Part shown: positions 9,944 through 19,259 of the stretch, in pieces
Position numbering within the stretch: position 1 is the first letter of the stretch
Layout: each line of letters opens with the position of its first letter
Source: Bacillus sp. N1-1
GTDB taxonomy: Bacteria; Bacillota; Bacilli; Bacillales; Guptibacillaceae
Reading direction: 5' to 3'
Assembly (NCBI RefSeq): GCF_009818105.1
Contig: NZ_CP046564.1
Span: 2,542,001 to 2,606,000 of the forward strand
Length of the DNA stretch: 64,000 bases
Translations under genes and position numbers: made by a program
The notes under the pieces: model-generated
The model's input: only the letters and a program-made list of their open reading frames with translations
What the model was told of the DNA's origin: nothing
Database searches by the model: none

Positions 9944-11362
9944 ATGGAAATCACAAATCTCACAGCTCAATCCATGGCAGAACTAATAAAAGCAAGAGAG
10001 ATCTCACCAGTGGAAGTTGTGCAAAGTCATCTTAATCGAATAAACCGTTTGAATCCTAAACTGAATTTATTTATCACTGTATTTGAAGAAGAAGCTTTAG
10101 AAGAAGCAAAAGCAGCTGAAAAAGAACTAATGAATACAGGCACAAGAGGTCCTTTGCACGGTGTACCAATCGCATTAAAAGATCTTACATCAGTAGCCGG
10201 TCGTCGTACTACCTTTGGTTCTCCACTTTTTAAGGACCACATTCCACAATCAGAGCCGACAATTGTAAAAAGGATTCGAAACGCAGGTGCTATTATTATT
10301 GGAAAAACAAATACGCCAGAATTCGGCCATAAAGGCACGACAGACAATCTCTTAGCAGGTCCGACAAAGAATCCATGGGACCCTTCTAGAACTGCAGGAG
10401 GATCAAGTGGTGGATCTGCTGCTGCAGTAGCTAGCAAGTGCGTTCCACTGGCGGAAGGTAGCGATGGGGGCGGTTCGATACGCATTCCCTCAAGCCTAAA
10501 TGGCATTATTGGACTTAAACCAACGTTTGGTCGCGTACCTTTTGACAGCTCTCCTCTCAATCGCTTTGGAACGACTCAGCCTTTTGTTCATTATGGTCCA
10601 ATGGCAAGATCAACGGGTGATGCAGCTCTCCTCCTCTCTGTGTTGGAAGGCTATCAGCCAACTGATCCTTTTTCGGTTCCAGTTCCAGAGGAAAATTTAC
10701 TTGAGGAAATGAAAGTAGGTGTTAAAGGTAAAAGGTTTGCCTTCACCGAAAACTTTGGATTATATCCATTTGAGAAAGAAATTTTAGGACCGCTAGAAGA
10801 AGCAGTAACTATTTTACGTGATCAAGGGGCTATCGTAGAAAAAATCCCATTTCAATTTGGAATGAAACTTGAAGAATTGATTTCATTCTTCAATAAAATG
10901 TGGTATGCAGGTTTGGCAACGGCTTACGGGTCGCTTTATGATCGCTTCCCTTCACAATTTAGCCTCTCTGTTTCTCGTATGATCGAATCCGGTAGACAGC
11001 TTAGCGCAGTAGAATTAAGAGAAACCGAACTGAAGCGTACGATCATTTGGAACACGCTTCAACAAGAATTAGATCGGTATGACGCTATTCTGTCCCCAGT
11101 TGTCGGAGTAACTGCTTTTTCACATCAAATCGAAGGTCCTGATACGATAAATGGAAAAGCAGCCGCCCCAATTTCTGATTGGATGATGACCCAGCTATAT
11201 AATTGTACTGGGCACCCAGCGATATCGATTCCAGTAGGTACAGCGCCTTCAGGCTTACCCGTAGGTCTACAGGCTGCGACCGGCAAATTCAACGATCGTT
11301 TATTGTTTAGAATTGCCTATACACTTGAAAAGGAAAAAGGTTTTGAATTTCCAAACATCTAA
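9944..11362 (+). CDS. Amidase-signature family hydrolase
   Basis: Amidase-signature enzyme of 472 residues. The catalytic triad is complete by GatA numbering: Lys79 (ALKDL), cis-Ser154 in GGSSGGSAA, and nucleophile Ser178 in SDGGGSIRIP. The substrate is unknown; relatives include aryl-acylamidases and cyclic-dimer hydrolases. It is not GatA, since gatC and gatB are absent beside it. It is transcribed divergently from aroC and convergently with ndk, in the slot occupied by cheR in B. subtilis, so it is likely an acquired or relocated gene. AAGGAAG lies 7 nt before the ATG. Confidence 0.88.
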   Translation: MEITNLTAQSMAELIKAREISPVEVVQSHLNRINRLNPKLNLFITVFEEEALEEAKAAEKELMNTGTRGPLHGVPIALKDLTSVAGRRTTFGSPLFKDHIPQSEPTIVKRIRNAGAIIIGKTNTPEFGHKGTTDNLLAGPTKNPWDPSRTAGGSSGGSAAAVASKCVPLAEGSDGGGSIRIPSSLNGIIGLKPTFGRVPFDSSPLNRFGTTQPFVHYGPMARSTGDAALLLSVLEGYQPTDPFSVPVPEENLLEEMKVGVKGKRFAFTENFGLYPFEKEILGPLEEAVTILRDQGAIVEKIPFQFGMKLEELISFFNKMWYAGLATAYGSLYDRFPSQFSLSVSRMIESGRQLSAVELRETELKRTIIWNTLQQELDRYDAILSPVVGVTAFSHQIEGPDTINGKAAAPISDWMMTQLYNCTGHPAISIPVGTAPSGLPVGLQAATGKFNDRLLFRIAYTLEKEKGFEFPNI

Positions 11363-11393
11363 TCATAACCGTTCATTGATTGTTACGGAATAT

Positions 11394-11429
11394 AAAAAGA
11401 ACCAGACAGATTTCTGTCTGGTTCTTTTT
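11394..11429. terminator. Bidirectional terminator between the amidase and ndk
   Basis: A 17-bp inverted repeat (AAAAAGAACCAGACAGA and its complement) with a very small loop and T tracts on both sides. It serves the amidase on the plus strand and ndk on the minus strand. Confidence 0.85.
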
Positions 11430-11461
11430 ATATATAAGCGCTTTCATTTGTTCCTAAAAAA

Positions 11462-11905
11462 TTAAACCCACTTCGAAACGGTTTTTGTATATTCATTTAA
11501 TTCATTCTCATTAAAAAACAACGCAATTTCACGCTCTGCACTTTCAGGTGAATCCGAACCATGGATAACATTCATACTTACTTGAACACCGTAGTCACCG
11601 CGAATGGTTCCTGGATTAGCATCTTTTGGATTCGTTGCCCCCATCATCGTACGAGCAGTAGAAATGACATTTTCACCTTCCCAAACCATTGCGAAGACAG
11701 GACCTGATGTAATAAAGTCAACTAGCTCTCCGAAGAATGGACGCTCTTTATGTTCACCATAATGAGTTTCTGCAAGGTCCTTTGAAACCGTCATCAATTT
11801 TGCTCCTACTAAATTAAATCCTTTATTCTCAAAACGTGATACAATTCCACCAATCAAATTACGTTGAACACCGTCAGGCTTTACCATTAGAAAAGTTTTC
11901 TCCAC
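11462..11905 (-). CDS. ndk: Nucleoside diphosphate kinase
   Basis: Transfers the gamma phosphate between nucleoside di- and triphosphates through a phosphohistidine, His115, in the NVIHGSDS motif. The length of 147 residues is typical. The neighbourhood hepS-menG-hepT-ndk is as in B. subtilis, but the usual next gene cheR is missing. It is separated from hepT by about 100 nt that include a hairpin. Confidence 0.97.
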   Translation of the reverse strand: MEKTFLMVKPDGVQRNLIGGIVSRFENKGFNLVGAKLMTVSKDLAETHYGEHKERPFFGELVDFITSGPVFAMVWEGENVISTARTMMGATNPKDANPGTIRGDYGVQVSMNVIHGSDSPESAEREIALFFNENELNEYTKTVSKWV

Positions 11906-11938
11906 AAAAATCTCCTCACTTTCAACACTTTGTATGTA

Positions 11939-11963
11939 TAGGGCAGAAATATTTATCTGCCCT
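11939..11963 (-). terminator. Hairpin between hepT and ndk
   Basis: AGGGCAGA with a six-base loop and a matching arm (TCTGCCCT). No proper U tract follows on either strand, so it could be a weak hepT terminator side structure or part of the ndk 5' leader. Confidence 0.4.
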
Positions 11964-12007
11964 TCAAAATTCTATCAAATATTCGCAAAAATAACAACAT
12001 TTCCTTT

Positions 12008-12979
12008 TTAATGTTTTCTCTTGCCGATATATTCTGCGATTTGTCTGAGTGACGTTCTTGCTGAGGAAGGGGGTAGCTGTTCTAGTTCATAAAATGCCTT
12101 TTGAAGGTAGCGATCGCTAATCTGTCGAGAATGTTCAATACCACCTGACAATTTCACAATAGACAGAACTTGATCCACCTGCTCTTGAGAGGCATCGACT
12201 TCTTCTGAAAAAACATTCATGATTTTCTTTTTTTCGTTTTTCTGATTCATTGCATAAAGGACAGGTAACGTAATGTTACCCTGTAGTAAGTCTCCACCCG
12301 CTGGTTTCCCAAGCTGTTTTACAGTCCCTGTATAATCAAGAATATCATCTGTTATTTGGTAAGACATACCAACGTAATAACCAAATTGTTTTAGGTGAAG
12401 CTGATCTTGTTTAGATGCTCCCGCTGCTACTGCACCTAGCTCACATGAGGTCGAGATCAGGAGTGCTGTCTTACGTTTAATTCTACGAAAATAATCACGT
12501 ACATTTTGATCCCAATTAAATTGGTCTCGAATCTGCTCAATTTCACCAATGCTCATCTCTAGAATGGCATGGGACAAAATGCGATTTGCAGCCGAGTCAT
12601 TTAATTCAGTCACCAGCTCAATCGCTCGAGCAAAAATATAGTCTCCTGTATACATGGCTACACGGTTATCCCATTTTGCTTTTATTGTTTTAGCTCCCCG
12701 TCTCATTTCAGCGTCATCGATAACATCGTCATGCACAAGAGAAGCCATATGAATAAGTTCAAGCGCAACCGCCACGTTTTTCATGAGTGGCAAATTGTAA
12801 TTTCCGAACTTACCTGAAAGCAGAACGAAAACAGGACGGATTCGTTTCCCTCCAGCTTTTAATAGGTGGTTTGATGCATCCCGAAGAACAGGATGATGAG
12901 CATCTACCGTTTGCTCCAATTCAGTTTCAATAAATGACAAGTCTTTTTTTAAAGAAGCGTATATTGTTTTTAATTTCAT
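12008..12979 (-). CDS. hepT: Heptaprenyl diphosphate synthase, component II
   Basis: Catalytic subunit of the heterodimeric trans-prenyltransferase that makes the C35 side chain of menaquinone-7. First Asp-rich motif LVHDDVIDDA (Asp84-Asp88), second ITDDILDY near residue 210, and GGKRIRP for substrate phosphate. The start is the ATG at 12979, with AGGTGG upstream; a GTG three codons earlier lies within that ribosome site. It forms an operon hepS-menG-hepT. Confidence 0.95.
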   Translation of the reverse strand: MKLKTIYASLKKDLSFIETELEQTVDAHHPVLRDASNHLLKAGGKRIRPVFVLLSGKFGNYNLPLMKNVAVALELIHMASLVHDDVIDDAEMRRGAKTIKAKWDNRVAMYTGDYIFARAIELVTELNDSAANRILSHAILEMSIGEIEQIRDQFNWDQNVRDYFRRIKRKTALLISTSCELGAVAAGASKQDQLHLKQFGYYVGMSYQITDDILDYTGTVKQLGKPAGGDLLQGNITLPVLYAMNQKNEKKKIMNVFSEEVDASQEQVDQVLSIVKLSGGIEHSRQISDRYLQKAFYELEQLPPSSARTSLRQIAEYIGKRKH

Positions 12980-12999
12980 GAGATCCACCTAACTGATTT

Positions 13000-13728
13000 T
13001 CACAAAATATCTGTTCTCTTATTCACTGGTTTAAAACCTCTATGCATAGCTGCAACACCGCCAGAGTATGGCTTTGTATCAACACGGCTAAATCCGTTTT
13101 TAAAGAAAAGTTGTTTTAACTCTTCTCTTCCTGGAAACGAGCTAGCTGATTCCTGAAGCCAAGAATATTCGTCGTAACTTTTTGCGAACACTTTACCAAG
13201 GACTGGCATTACGTGCTTGAAGTACCCGTAATAAACTTTCTTAAAGACTGGAATGGTGGGCTGACTCGTCTCGAGGCAGACAACTTGTCCACCCGGCTTA
13301 ACCACGCGATACATTTCTTTAATAACCTGGTTATAATCGGGTACGTTTCTTAATCCAAAACCAATAGTGACGTAGTCAAATGAATTGTCTTCAAAAGGTA
13401 GATTCATTGCATTTCCATGAATGAGGGTCACGTTTTCTTTCCTTTTCTCATTCACTTTGACATGACCAACTTCAAGCATGTTTTCACTAAAATCAAGTCC
13501 GATTGCTGATCCACTTTCTCCAACAGCATCAGCCATTGCAATTGTCCAGTCTGCTGTGCCACAGCAAACATCAAGTGCTGATGCTCCTTTTTGAACATCC
13601 ATTAGTCTCATTGTATCTTTTCGCCATGCTTTATGACGCTGAAAGCTGATGACTGAATTCATTACATCATAACGTTTTGAAATCGTTTGAAATACATCAT
13701 GAACGCGTTCTTCTTTAGATGAAGCCAT
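13000..13728 (-). CDS. menG: Demethylmenaquinone methyltransferase
   Basis: SAM-dependent C-methylation that completes menaquinone; also named menH or ubiE. The SAM motif [13 protein letters not shown] is near residue 50, and the UbiE signature YDVMNSVIS is near residue 20. The length of 242 residues is normal. It lies between the two subunits of heptaprenyl diphosphate synthase, 3 nt after hepS, so side-chain synthesis and ring methylation are made together. Confidence 0.96.
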   Translation of the reverse strand: MASSKEERVHDVFQTISKRYDVMNSVISFQRHKAWRKDTMRLMDVQKGASALDVCCGTADWTIAMADAVGESGSAIGLDFSENMLEVGHVKVNEKRKENVTLIHGNAMNLPFEDNSFDYVTIGFGLRNVPDYNQVIKEMYRVVKPGGQVVCLETSQPTIPVFKKVYYGYFKHVMPVLGKVFAKSYDEYSWLQESASSFPGREELKQLFFKNGFSRVDTKPYSGGVAAMHRGFKPVNKRTDIL

Positions 13729-13731
13729 GCT

Positions 13732-14559
13732 TTATCCCTCTTCCGCCATTTTCTTTTCCTGAATCCCCTTCATTCCCCAGTTGTATTCGAAACGCTCCTG
13801 AAATAGCTGATGGAGTTCTGAATGCTGTTGGAGAAGTTGGTCCATTTCCTTTTTTGCATAGGCAATATAAGAATCGAGGACGATTTTTGCTTTTGATGCC
13901 TGGTTTGTTGATAACTTCGCACCTTTTACCGAGATGAGCGTAGAAGCAATTTTTTGTAACATAAATGTACCAGATTGAATGATTCCCTGCTTTCTTTCAG
14001 TTAAAAGACGATTCATATAGAAATATTGTGAACCGAAGCTTTTCCAATGTGTAAGTCCATAGTGTTCAGCAACTTTGCGTACTAAAATGGATTCAATCTC
14101 TTTCAAATTATCAAACACGGGTTCAATCGCACTATAGTCAGTTTGGTAAAAGGACATCTTTGCTTCATTAATCTCCTGAATGGCTTCAGAAAGTGTCCGA
14201 ATCAGCTCATTATCTTCCCATTTAGAAAGAAGGTGATAATACATGCTACTAAAATAATCACCTGCAAGTACTGTCAACTGGCGATTTTTTCGATCACCTT
14301 CGTTATCGATCTCTTCAAGTGAAATAAGATCATGCGTATCAAGAGCTATTTGCACAAGCATGATTGATAGAAGTGTATCCTGTTTCCTTTTATGTTCGAG
14401 CTTCGCTTGTTCTAGCATGCCATAAAAAACATATAACTTCTCTTCATCAATCACTGGAAAGTCGATAAATCGAAGTAAATATGAATGGGATAGGCGAGAC
14501 TGCAGCATGTCCCGAACTCCTGCTATTTTTTTATGTGTGGTTTCCTTCGGATTTGTCAT
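13732..14559 (-). CDS. hepS: Heptaprenyl diphosphate synthase, component I
   Basis: Non-catalytic partner of HepT that sets chain length; it lacks DDxxD motifs as expected. It is a mostly helical protein of about 275 residues with LSHSYLLRFIDFP near the N-terminus, like other HepS. The start is placed at the ATG at 14559 because AGGGG stands 8 nt before it; two earlier in-frame ATGs (14586, 14577) have poorer ribosome sites. It is the first gene of hepS-menG-hepT, about 200 nt after mtrB. Confidence 0.88.
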   Translation of the reverse strand: MTNPKETTHKKIAGVRDMLQSRLSHSYLLRFIDFPVIDEEKLYVFYGMLEQAKLEHKRKQDTLLSIMLVQIALDTHDLISLEEIDNEGDRKNRQLTVLAGDYFSSMYYHLLSKWEDNELIRTLSEAIQEINEAKMSFYQTDYSAIEPVFDNLKEIESILVRKVAEHYGLTHWKSFGSQYFYMNRLLTERKQGIIQSGTFMLQKIASTLISVKGAKLSTNQASKAKIVLDSYIAYAKKEMDQLLQQHSELHQLFQERFEYNWGMKGIQEKKMAEEG

Positions 14560-14743
14560 ATCCCATACCCCTAACATGTCTTCCATTTAGAAAAGTGGGC
14601 TAGCCGCTTTTTAGCGTTGAAAGCTTATTTTTTCTTTTTTTCTTAGTGTGTCGTTATTCGGAATGTATCAATTATGTATTCAATTCTAGTATAGCACAAT
14701 AACCCTTGAGCTAAAACGAGCGGCTTCTGTTTTAAAATGAAAG

Positions 14744-14769
14744 AAAAGCAGGTTTCGGTTTCCTGCTTT
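14744..14769 (-). terminator. Probable mtrB terminator
   Basis: AAAGCAGG, a loop of about nine bases and CCTGCTTT, followed on the minus strand by a T-rich stretch (TCTTTCATTTT). It lies directly at the mtrB stop. Confidence 0.6.
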
Positions 14770-14989
14770 ACTCTTCTGTACTTATTTCACCGTGTTCTGT
14801 CTGAATAACGGCTTTTCCTCTAACCTTAACGGCAGAAGTATGTTCAGTGAATTGGGCAATCATCACTTCTCCCTTATCAAGTTTCTCTGAATGATGAAAT
14901 CTTGTATCAGACCCTCGTGTTAACCCAATTACGTTCACGCCATTTTCTAAGGCTTTAATAACAAAAAAATCATTGCTATCGCTTTTCAT
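14768..14989 (-). CDS. mtrB: TRAP, trp RNA-binding attenuation protein
   Basis: Eleven-subunit ring protein that binds tryptophan and then GAG/UAG repeats in trp-related mRNAs. The sequence of 73 residues is close to B. subtilis TRAP. RNA-contacting residues Lys36, Lys55 and Arg57 (B. subtilis 37, 56, 58) are present in EKLDKGEV and VKVRGKA, and the tryptophan-pocket segments GLTRGSDT and FTEHTSA are intact. The start is the ATG at 14989, with GGAGTGA upstream. Its target array lies in the same window before trpE. Confidence 0.96.
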   Translation of the reverse strand: MKSDSNDFFVIKALENGVNVIGLTRGSDTRFHHSEKLDKGEVMIAQFTEHTSAVKVRGKAVIQTEHGEISTEE

Positions 14990-15011
14990 ATCAATCACTC
15001 CGTTTAAAGGT

Positions 15012-15578
15012 TTAGCCTTTAATCAACCCAAGCACTTCAGCTCGTGCAGCTGTGTCATTTTCAAACACACCTCTAACTGCTGACGTTACGGTTGATGATC
15101 CAGGCTTTTTAACGCCTCTCATCGTCATACACATATGCTCAGCTTCTACAACAACCATCACGCCGTGAGGTTCAAGTGTATCCACCATTGAATTTGCTAT
15201 TGTCGATGTAATTCGCTCTTGAAGTTGTGGGCGCTTTGTAACAGACTCGACAGCTCTTGCAAGTTTACTAAGTCCTGTCACTTTACCGCCTTTCGGTATG
15301 TATGCCACATGCGCCTTTCCAAAGAAAGGAACGAGATGATGCTCACAAGTTGAATAAAACGGGATATCTTTCACTAAGACAAGCTCTTCGTGATCTTCCC
15401 CAAAAATGGTTTGAAAATGCTCTTTTGGATCTTGATGTAGCCCCTGAAAGATTTCTTCGTACATTCTTGCAACACGTTTTGGAGTATCTAATAATCCTTC
15501 GCGGTTTGGATCTTCCCCAATTGCTTCAAGGATCATTGTCACTGCTTCTTGTATTTTTTCATGATTAACTTCGTACAT
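15012..15578 (-). CDS. folE: GTP cyclohydrolase I
   Basis: Makes dihydroneopterin triphosphate from GTP, the first step to folate; named mtrA in B. subtilis. The zinc ligands in [10 protein letters not shown] and CMTMRG are intact. Length 188 residues, strong ribosome site GGAGGAG. It sits 22 nt before mtrB, the classic mtrAB pair. Confidence 0.97.
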   Translation of the reverse strand: MYEVNHEKIQEAVTMILEAIGEDPNREGLLDTPKRVARMYEEIFQGLHQDPKEHFQTIFGEDHEELVLVKDIPFYSTCEHHLVPFFGKAHVAYIPKGGKVTGLSKLARAVESVTKRPQLQERITSTIANSMVDTLEPHGVMVVVEAEHMCMTMRGVKKPGSSTVTSAVRGVFENDTAARAEVLGLIKG

Positions 15579-15644
15579 TGTTCTTACTCCTCCATTCAGG
15601 GCCTATATTACCTATGAAGATTCTAGCACATGGAGAAAAAGTTA

Positions 15645-15684
15645 GCAAAAAAGAAGAGCCGCATAATGTGCGACTCTTCTTTTG
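15645..15684 (-). terminator. hbs terminator
   Basis: Minus-strand stem AAAAGAAGAG...CTCTTCTTTT extended by GCRCA pairs in the middle and followed by a T tract, just after the HU stop codon. Confidence 0.85.
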
Positions 15685-15697
15685 CCCTATGTATTTC

Positions 15698-15970
15698 TTA
15701 CTTAACTGCATCCTTAAGGGCTTTACCAGGTTTAAATGCAGGAACCTTACTTGCAGCGATTTCGATTTCTTCGCCAGTTTGAGGATTACGCCCTTTACGA
15801 GCAGAACGCTCACGGACTTCAAAGTTACCAAAACCAATTAGTTGAACTTTGTCACCCTCTTGCAAGGATTGCATAATGTTATCAAAAACTGAGTCAACAG
15901 CTTTTGTCGCTTCTTTTTTAGAAAGCTCTGCAGATTCTGCAACAGCATTGATTAGATCTGTCTTGTTCAT
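15698..15970 (-). CDS. hbs: HU-type DNA-binding protein
   Basis: Histone-like nucleoid protein of 90 residues that bends DNA as a dimer. The signature [18 protein letters not shown] includes the beta-arm region. The ATG at 15970 follows GAGGAGGTG; an in-frame GTG three codons earlier is part of that ribosome site. It has its own terminator and a long upstream region, so it is a single-gene unit, as in B. subtilis. Confidence 0.96.
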   Translation of the reverse strand: MNKTDLINAVAESAELSKKEATKAVDSVFDNIMQSLQEGDKVQLIGFGNFEVRERSARKGRNPQTGEEIEIAASKVPAFKPGKALKDAVK

Positions 15971-16072
15971 TCTGTTCACCTCCTCTCAAGAGAGATGGAT
16001 AAATACATTCATTCACTTAATGACCGATATTTATACGTTGCAATGCACGTTTAGTACGTTTGCAAGCCCTAT

Positions 16073-16099
16073 ATTATACGAAGATGCGAAAGAATTCAA
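16073..16099 (-). promoter_or_regulatory. Candidate hbs promoter
   Basis: A perfect TATAAT at 16078-16073 with TTGAAT at 16099-16094. The spacer is only 15 nt; using the overlapping TAATAT as -10 gives 17 nt. It lies about 100 nt before the hbs start. Confidence 0.5.
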
Positions 16100-16302
16100 T
16101 ACGTTTGTGTCGATTTCAACGATTTTTCAGTGTTTTTTTACCTATTATCTGCTATATTCACTATTTGTAAACGCTCTAACGACCACTTTCTTCTTTATCG
16201 GTTAATTCAATCAATTCCGTTAATACTTTACTGAACTCCTTCTTTTACACCGCTCGTAGAAACTATATTACCCCTTATACAAGTAAGGTTAAACCTACAA
16301 AG

Positions 16303-16335
16303 CGAAAAATCGACTCCATAAATTGGAGTCGATTT
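16303..16335 (-). terminator. spoIVA terminator
   Basis: Minus-strand AAATCGACTCC, a short loop, GGAGTCGATTT and then T residues, immediately after the spoIVA stop. Confidence 0.85.
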
Positions 16336-16337
16336 CG

Positions 16338-17816
16338 TTATAGTATAATCGCAATTAAACCGCCTGATCCTTCGTTAATAATGCGCTCTAACGTCTCTTT
16401 TAATTTATAACGAGCATTCTCAGGCATTAAACCAAGTTTTGCCTGAATCCCTTCTCTTACGATTGAATTTAGTGAACGACCGAAAATATCAGAGTTCCAG
16501 ATCGAAAGTGGATCTTCTTCAAAATCTTGCATTAAATAGCGTACAAGCTCTTCGCTTTGCTTTTCTGTTCCGATAATTGGAGCAAATTCGGATTCTACAT
16601 CTACTTTTATCATATGAATCGACGGCGCAACTGCTTTTAACCTTACGCCAAATCTCGATCCCTGGCGAATAATTTCTGGCTCATCAAGACTCATATCTTC
16701 AATAGCCGGTGCTGCAATACCATATCCCGTCTGTTTTACCATACGAAGAGCGTCAGAGACGTGGTCATACTCTGCTTTAGCAAATGCAAACTCCTGCATA
16801 AGTTGAAGAAGATGATCCTTGCCTCGAATTTCCACGCCCACCACTTCTTTAAGAATTTGATCATAAAGATCTTCTGGTGCATACAGATCAATTTCTGCTA
16901 TTCCTTGACCCATCTCAATTCCAGCCAAGCGAGCATCTTGTATAAATTCAAACTCTTCAAATTGCCCAACGACACGATCAACATCGCGAAGCCGCTTAAT
17001 ATCTTTAACTGTTTCTCTTACAGATTCTTCATAATTTTGCCTTAACCAGTGATCCTGGTGAAGAACCATTACCCAACTAGGCAGGTTCACATTGACTTCT
17101 AATACTGGAAATTCATAAAGCACTTCTCTCATCACATTGTTAATATCATGCTCTGTCATACTCTCCACACTTAGTGAGATAACGGGTATGTCATACTTAT
17201 TCGAAAGATCTCCTCGTAACGCTTCTGTTTGAGGATGGTGAGGATGCGCTGAATTTACAATCATAATAAACGGCTTGCCTACTTCTTTTAATTCTTCAAC
17301 GACTCTTTCCTCTGATTCGAGATAGTCATGTCGTGGAATCTCTCCAATAGAACCATCTGTTGTAATCACTACTCCAAGAGTGGAATGCTCCTGAATCACT
17401 TTTCTTGTACCAATTTCAGCTGCTTCCTGAAACGGAATAGGCTCCTCATACCAGGGTGTATTGATCATACGAGGGCCATCGTCATCTTCATACCCTTTTG
17501 CTCCAGGTACTGCATACCCAACGCAGTCAACAAGTCTAACATTCACGTCTAGGCCATCTTCTACATGAATTTGAACAGCATGATTCGGGACGAATTTAGG
17601 CTCTGTCGTCATGATCGTTCGGCCTGCAGAACTTTGTGGCAGCTCATCTTGTGCCCTTGCTCGATCTGAATCGCTTTCCATATTGGGCAGGACGATAAGT
17701 TCCATGAACTTTTTAATAAACGTTGATTTTCCTGTTCGAACAGAACCTACGACTCCAAGGTATATATCTCCCCCTGTACGCTCTGCGATATCTTTGAAGA
17801 TATCTACTCTCTCCAC
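16338..17816 (-). CDS. spoIVA: Stage IV sporulation protein A, spore coat basement ATPase
   Basis: ATPase that polymerises on the forespore surface as the base layer of the spore coat. The Walker A motif GSVRTGKST is near residue 24; VDCVGY follows further on as the Walker B-like strand. The C-terminus GGLIAIIL, needed for forespore targeting in B. subtilis, is identical. The start is a GTG at 17816 with CAGGAGG upstream, giving 492 residues, the B. subtilis length; the longer frame from 17876 has no support. A sigma-E-like promoter lies about 75 nt upstream. Confidence 0.98.
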   Translation of the reverse strand: MERVDIFKDIAERTGGDIYLGVVGSVRTGKSTFIKKFMELIVLPNMESDSDRARAQDELPQSSAGRTIMTTEPKFVPNHAVQIHVEDGLDVNVRLVDCVGYAVPGAKGYEDDDGPRMINTPWYEEPIPFQEAAEIGTRKVIQEHSTLGVVITTDGSIGEIPRHDYLESEERVVEELKEVGKPFIMIVNSAHPHHPQTEALRGDLSNKYDIPVISLSVESMTEHDINNVMREVLYEFPVLEVNVNLPSWVMVLHQDHWLRQNYEESVRETVKDIKRLRDVDRVVGQFEEFEFIQDARLAGIEMGQGIAEIDLYAPEDLYDQILKEVVGVEIRGKDHLLQLMQEFAFAKAEYDHVSDALRMVKQTGYGIAAPAIEDMSLDEPEIIRQGSRFGVRLKAVAPSIHMIKVDVESEFAPIIGTEKQSEELVRYLMQDFEEDPLSIWNSDIFGRSLNSIVREGIQAKLGLMPENARYKLKETLERIINEGSGGLIAIIL

Positions 17817-17890
17817 GTGATCGCCTCCTGAATTCCGCCTCATTGGACGAAATGATTCACTCCAGACCGCAGACATTCTTGAACACTACC

Positions 17891-17918
17891 ATTCTATGAT
17901 GTTGTCCAATAAATATGA
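17891..17918 (-). promoter_or_regulatory. Sigma-E-type promoter of spoIVA
   Basis: TCATATT at 17918-17912, a 13-nt spacer, and CATAGAAT at 17898-17891. This closely fits the mother-cell sigma-E pattern (ATATT, 13-14 nt, CATACAAT) and is properly placed for the spoIVA GTG at 17816. Confidence 0.75.
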
Positions 17919-17982
17919 CACCTTAAAGCAAAAGGATTTGATGTAACAAGTAAACCTTCGCTACCATACCGTTTAAATTCAT

Positions 17983-18030
17983 AAAAAAATCCCTCCTCTT
18001 TTTAATAGTTGTATTGCTAAAGAGAAGGGA
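17983..18030 (-). terminator. yphF terminator
   Basis: Minus-strand TCCCTTCTCTTT, a loop of about 17 nt, AAAGAGGAGGGA and then seven T residues. Confidence 0.85.
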
Positions 18031-18036
18031 AAATAC

Positions 18037-18756
18037 CTATTTCACTAAAAAAACAGCTTTATCATTTTCAACCGTATACGGAACAGATGCAACTGGTACA
18101 TAAAACGAATTGTTCGCTAACAAATCACGGATGTCATCACCGTTTTGGTAGTTATGGTCGGGATTACTTTCAATCGCTTTTGTAAGGTCGCTTGAGTAAT
18201 CGATATGTACATTACCATTTTGGTCAAGAAAAAACGGAAGTTGATCGTTTGTAAACGGGCTCTTTACCGTTATCTCTTCATCAATACCCATCGCCTCGTA
18301 ATCGATTGAATAACGATCTTTCTCAAGTACTTCTTTAAAAGGAGGAAAGTCTTTTTTTCTGCGATAATCATTAATACGCAGCTGCAGATCTTTTACCTTT
18401 TCAATCATTACTAAATCGATTAACCTTACTGTAGGGTTATCTTCCACGTTAATAAGAACGTATTGAAATACCCCTCCATTTTCAAACGAATTCCCCGGTG
18501 CTTGCTGTAAAAAAGCGGGTACTAATTTCTTGAAATCAATTGGGTACTTTTGATAGATTGGCGTTTCCTGATCTCTCGTTTTGATTGGAAGAACTGACTT
18601 GTTATCCTGATATTGTTCAACAGCTGTTTGAACAGATTGTATTTGATCTGTATATGGAATCTGATTCTCGTTTTTCTGGCTTTCAGGATACAAACAACCT
18701 GAAAGCATAGTCACAATACTCGTCCATAATACAAGCTTTGTAGCTAATCGTTTCAT
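18037..18756 (-). CDS. yphF: YphF-like lipoprotein
   Basis: Predicted membrane-anchored lipoprotein of about 239 residues. The N-terminus has a charged start, a hydrophobic stretch and the lipobox LSGC near residue 20. No enzymatic motif is visible and the function is unknown. Identification rests on the order spoIVA-yphF-yphE, as in B. subtilis, plus length and lipobox. The start is the ATG at 18756, 9 nt after AAGGA; an ATG at 18765 is too close to that site. Confidence 0.75.
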   Translation of the reverse strand: MKRLATKLVLWTSIVTMLSGCLYPESQKNENQIPYTDQIQSVQTAVEQYQDNKSVLPIKTRDQETPIYQKYPIDFKKLVPAFLQQAPGNSFENGGVFQYVLINVEDNPTVRLIDLVMIEKVKDLQLRINDYRRKKDFPPFKEVLEKDRYSIDYEAMGIDEEITVKSPFTNDQLPFFLDQNGNVHIDYSSDLTKAIESNPDHNYQNGDDIRDLLANNSFYVPVASVPYTVENDKAVFLVK

Positions 18757-18787
18757 TTCACTCATTCCTTAATCAAAGTTTACTTGC

Positions 18788-18985
18788 TTAATTTGTAGGG
18801 CCAGTGACCACGACAAGAAGCATCAGGACACCCGCAACGAACATACATATATAGGCAAAAGTCGATACAAGTATTCGAAAAAAACCTTTCAGCTTCGAGC
18901 GGCTTAGCATAATGGCCATAACAGCAATAAACATTAAGCCAAGTGCAGAAAGCGCTACCCACATTTTAATTAACGCTGGTGACAT
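18788..18985 (-). CDS. yphE: YphE-like small membrane protein (DUF2768 type)
   Basis: Protein of 65 residues with two hydrophobic segments separated by the basic loop SRSKLKGFFR. This matches the YphE/DUF2768 layout, and the gene is at the same place as in B. subtilis, between gpsA and yphF. AGGGGGAT precedes the ATG. The function is unknown; a sporulation link is inferred from its neighbours only. Confidence 0.75.
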   Translation of the reverse strand: MSPALIKMWVALSALGLMFIAVMAIMLSRSKLKGFFRILVSTFAYICMFVAGVLMLLVVVTGPTN

Positions 18986-19111
18986 TATTTATCCCCCTAG
19001 TATGAAAATCTAACTTACACTGCCAATCATTATATCAAACCTTATCCCTTTTTACCTATAGTGGTTTTAACATTTAAAACAACAGATTCGATAACGCTTC
19101 CAAACCCACAA

Positions 19112-19147
19112 ATAAAAAGCTGAAGAAAGGGGCTTTTCTTCAGCTTT
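19112..19147 (-). terminator. Terminator downstream of the SpoVIF-like gene
   Basis: Minus-strand AAAGCTGAAGAAA, loop AGCCCC, TTTCTTCAGCTTT and then TTATTT. Confidence 0.8.
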
Positions 19148-19259
19148 GACTATATGGATTTCTTATAGAAGTATGCTTTTGCACATTGATGGTTCCTTAA
19201 TAGTATATGGTCTTTCATCGAAGGCGGTATCGTTGATTAGCCTAAGTTTCATCATTTTT

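Larger units (their letters stand above)
15971..16337. other. Intergenic region between hbs and spoIVA
   Basis: About 370 nt without a credible gene. It contains the hbs promoter region near 16070-16100 and the spoIVA terminator near 16303-16335. The rest (about 16105-16300) is AT-rich with no structure that I can support. A plus-strand open frame across it lacks a ribosome site and is antisense to hbs. Confidence 0.6.

Noticed and set aside
10027..10560. 177-codon open frame on the minus strand
   Set aside because: Lies entirely inside the amidase gene in antisense; low-complexity composition, no ribosome site and no recognisable motif.
9944..11362. Amidase as GatA of the aminoacyl-tRNA amidotransferase
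   Set aside because: The triad matches the family, but gatC and gatB are not adjacent and the DGGGSIR motif differs from the usual GatA DTGGSIR.
15849..16205. 118-codon plus-strand open frame over the hbs promoter
   Set aside because: Antisense to hbs, no ribosome site, composition of non-coding AT-rich DNA; the hbs promoter and leader explain the region.
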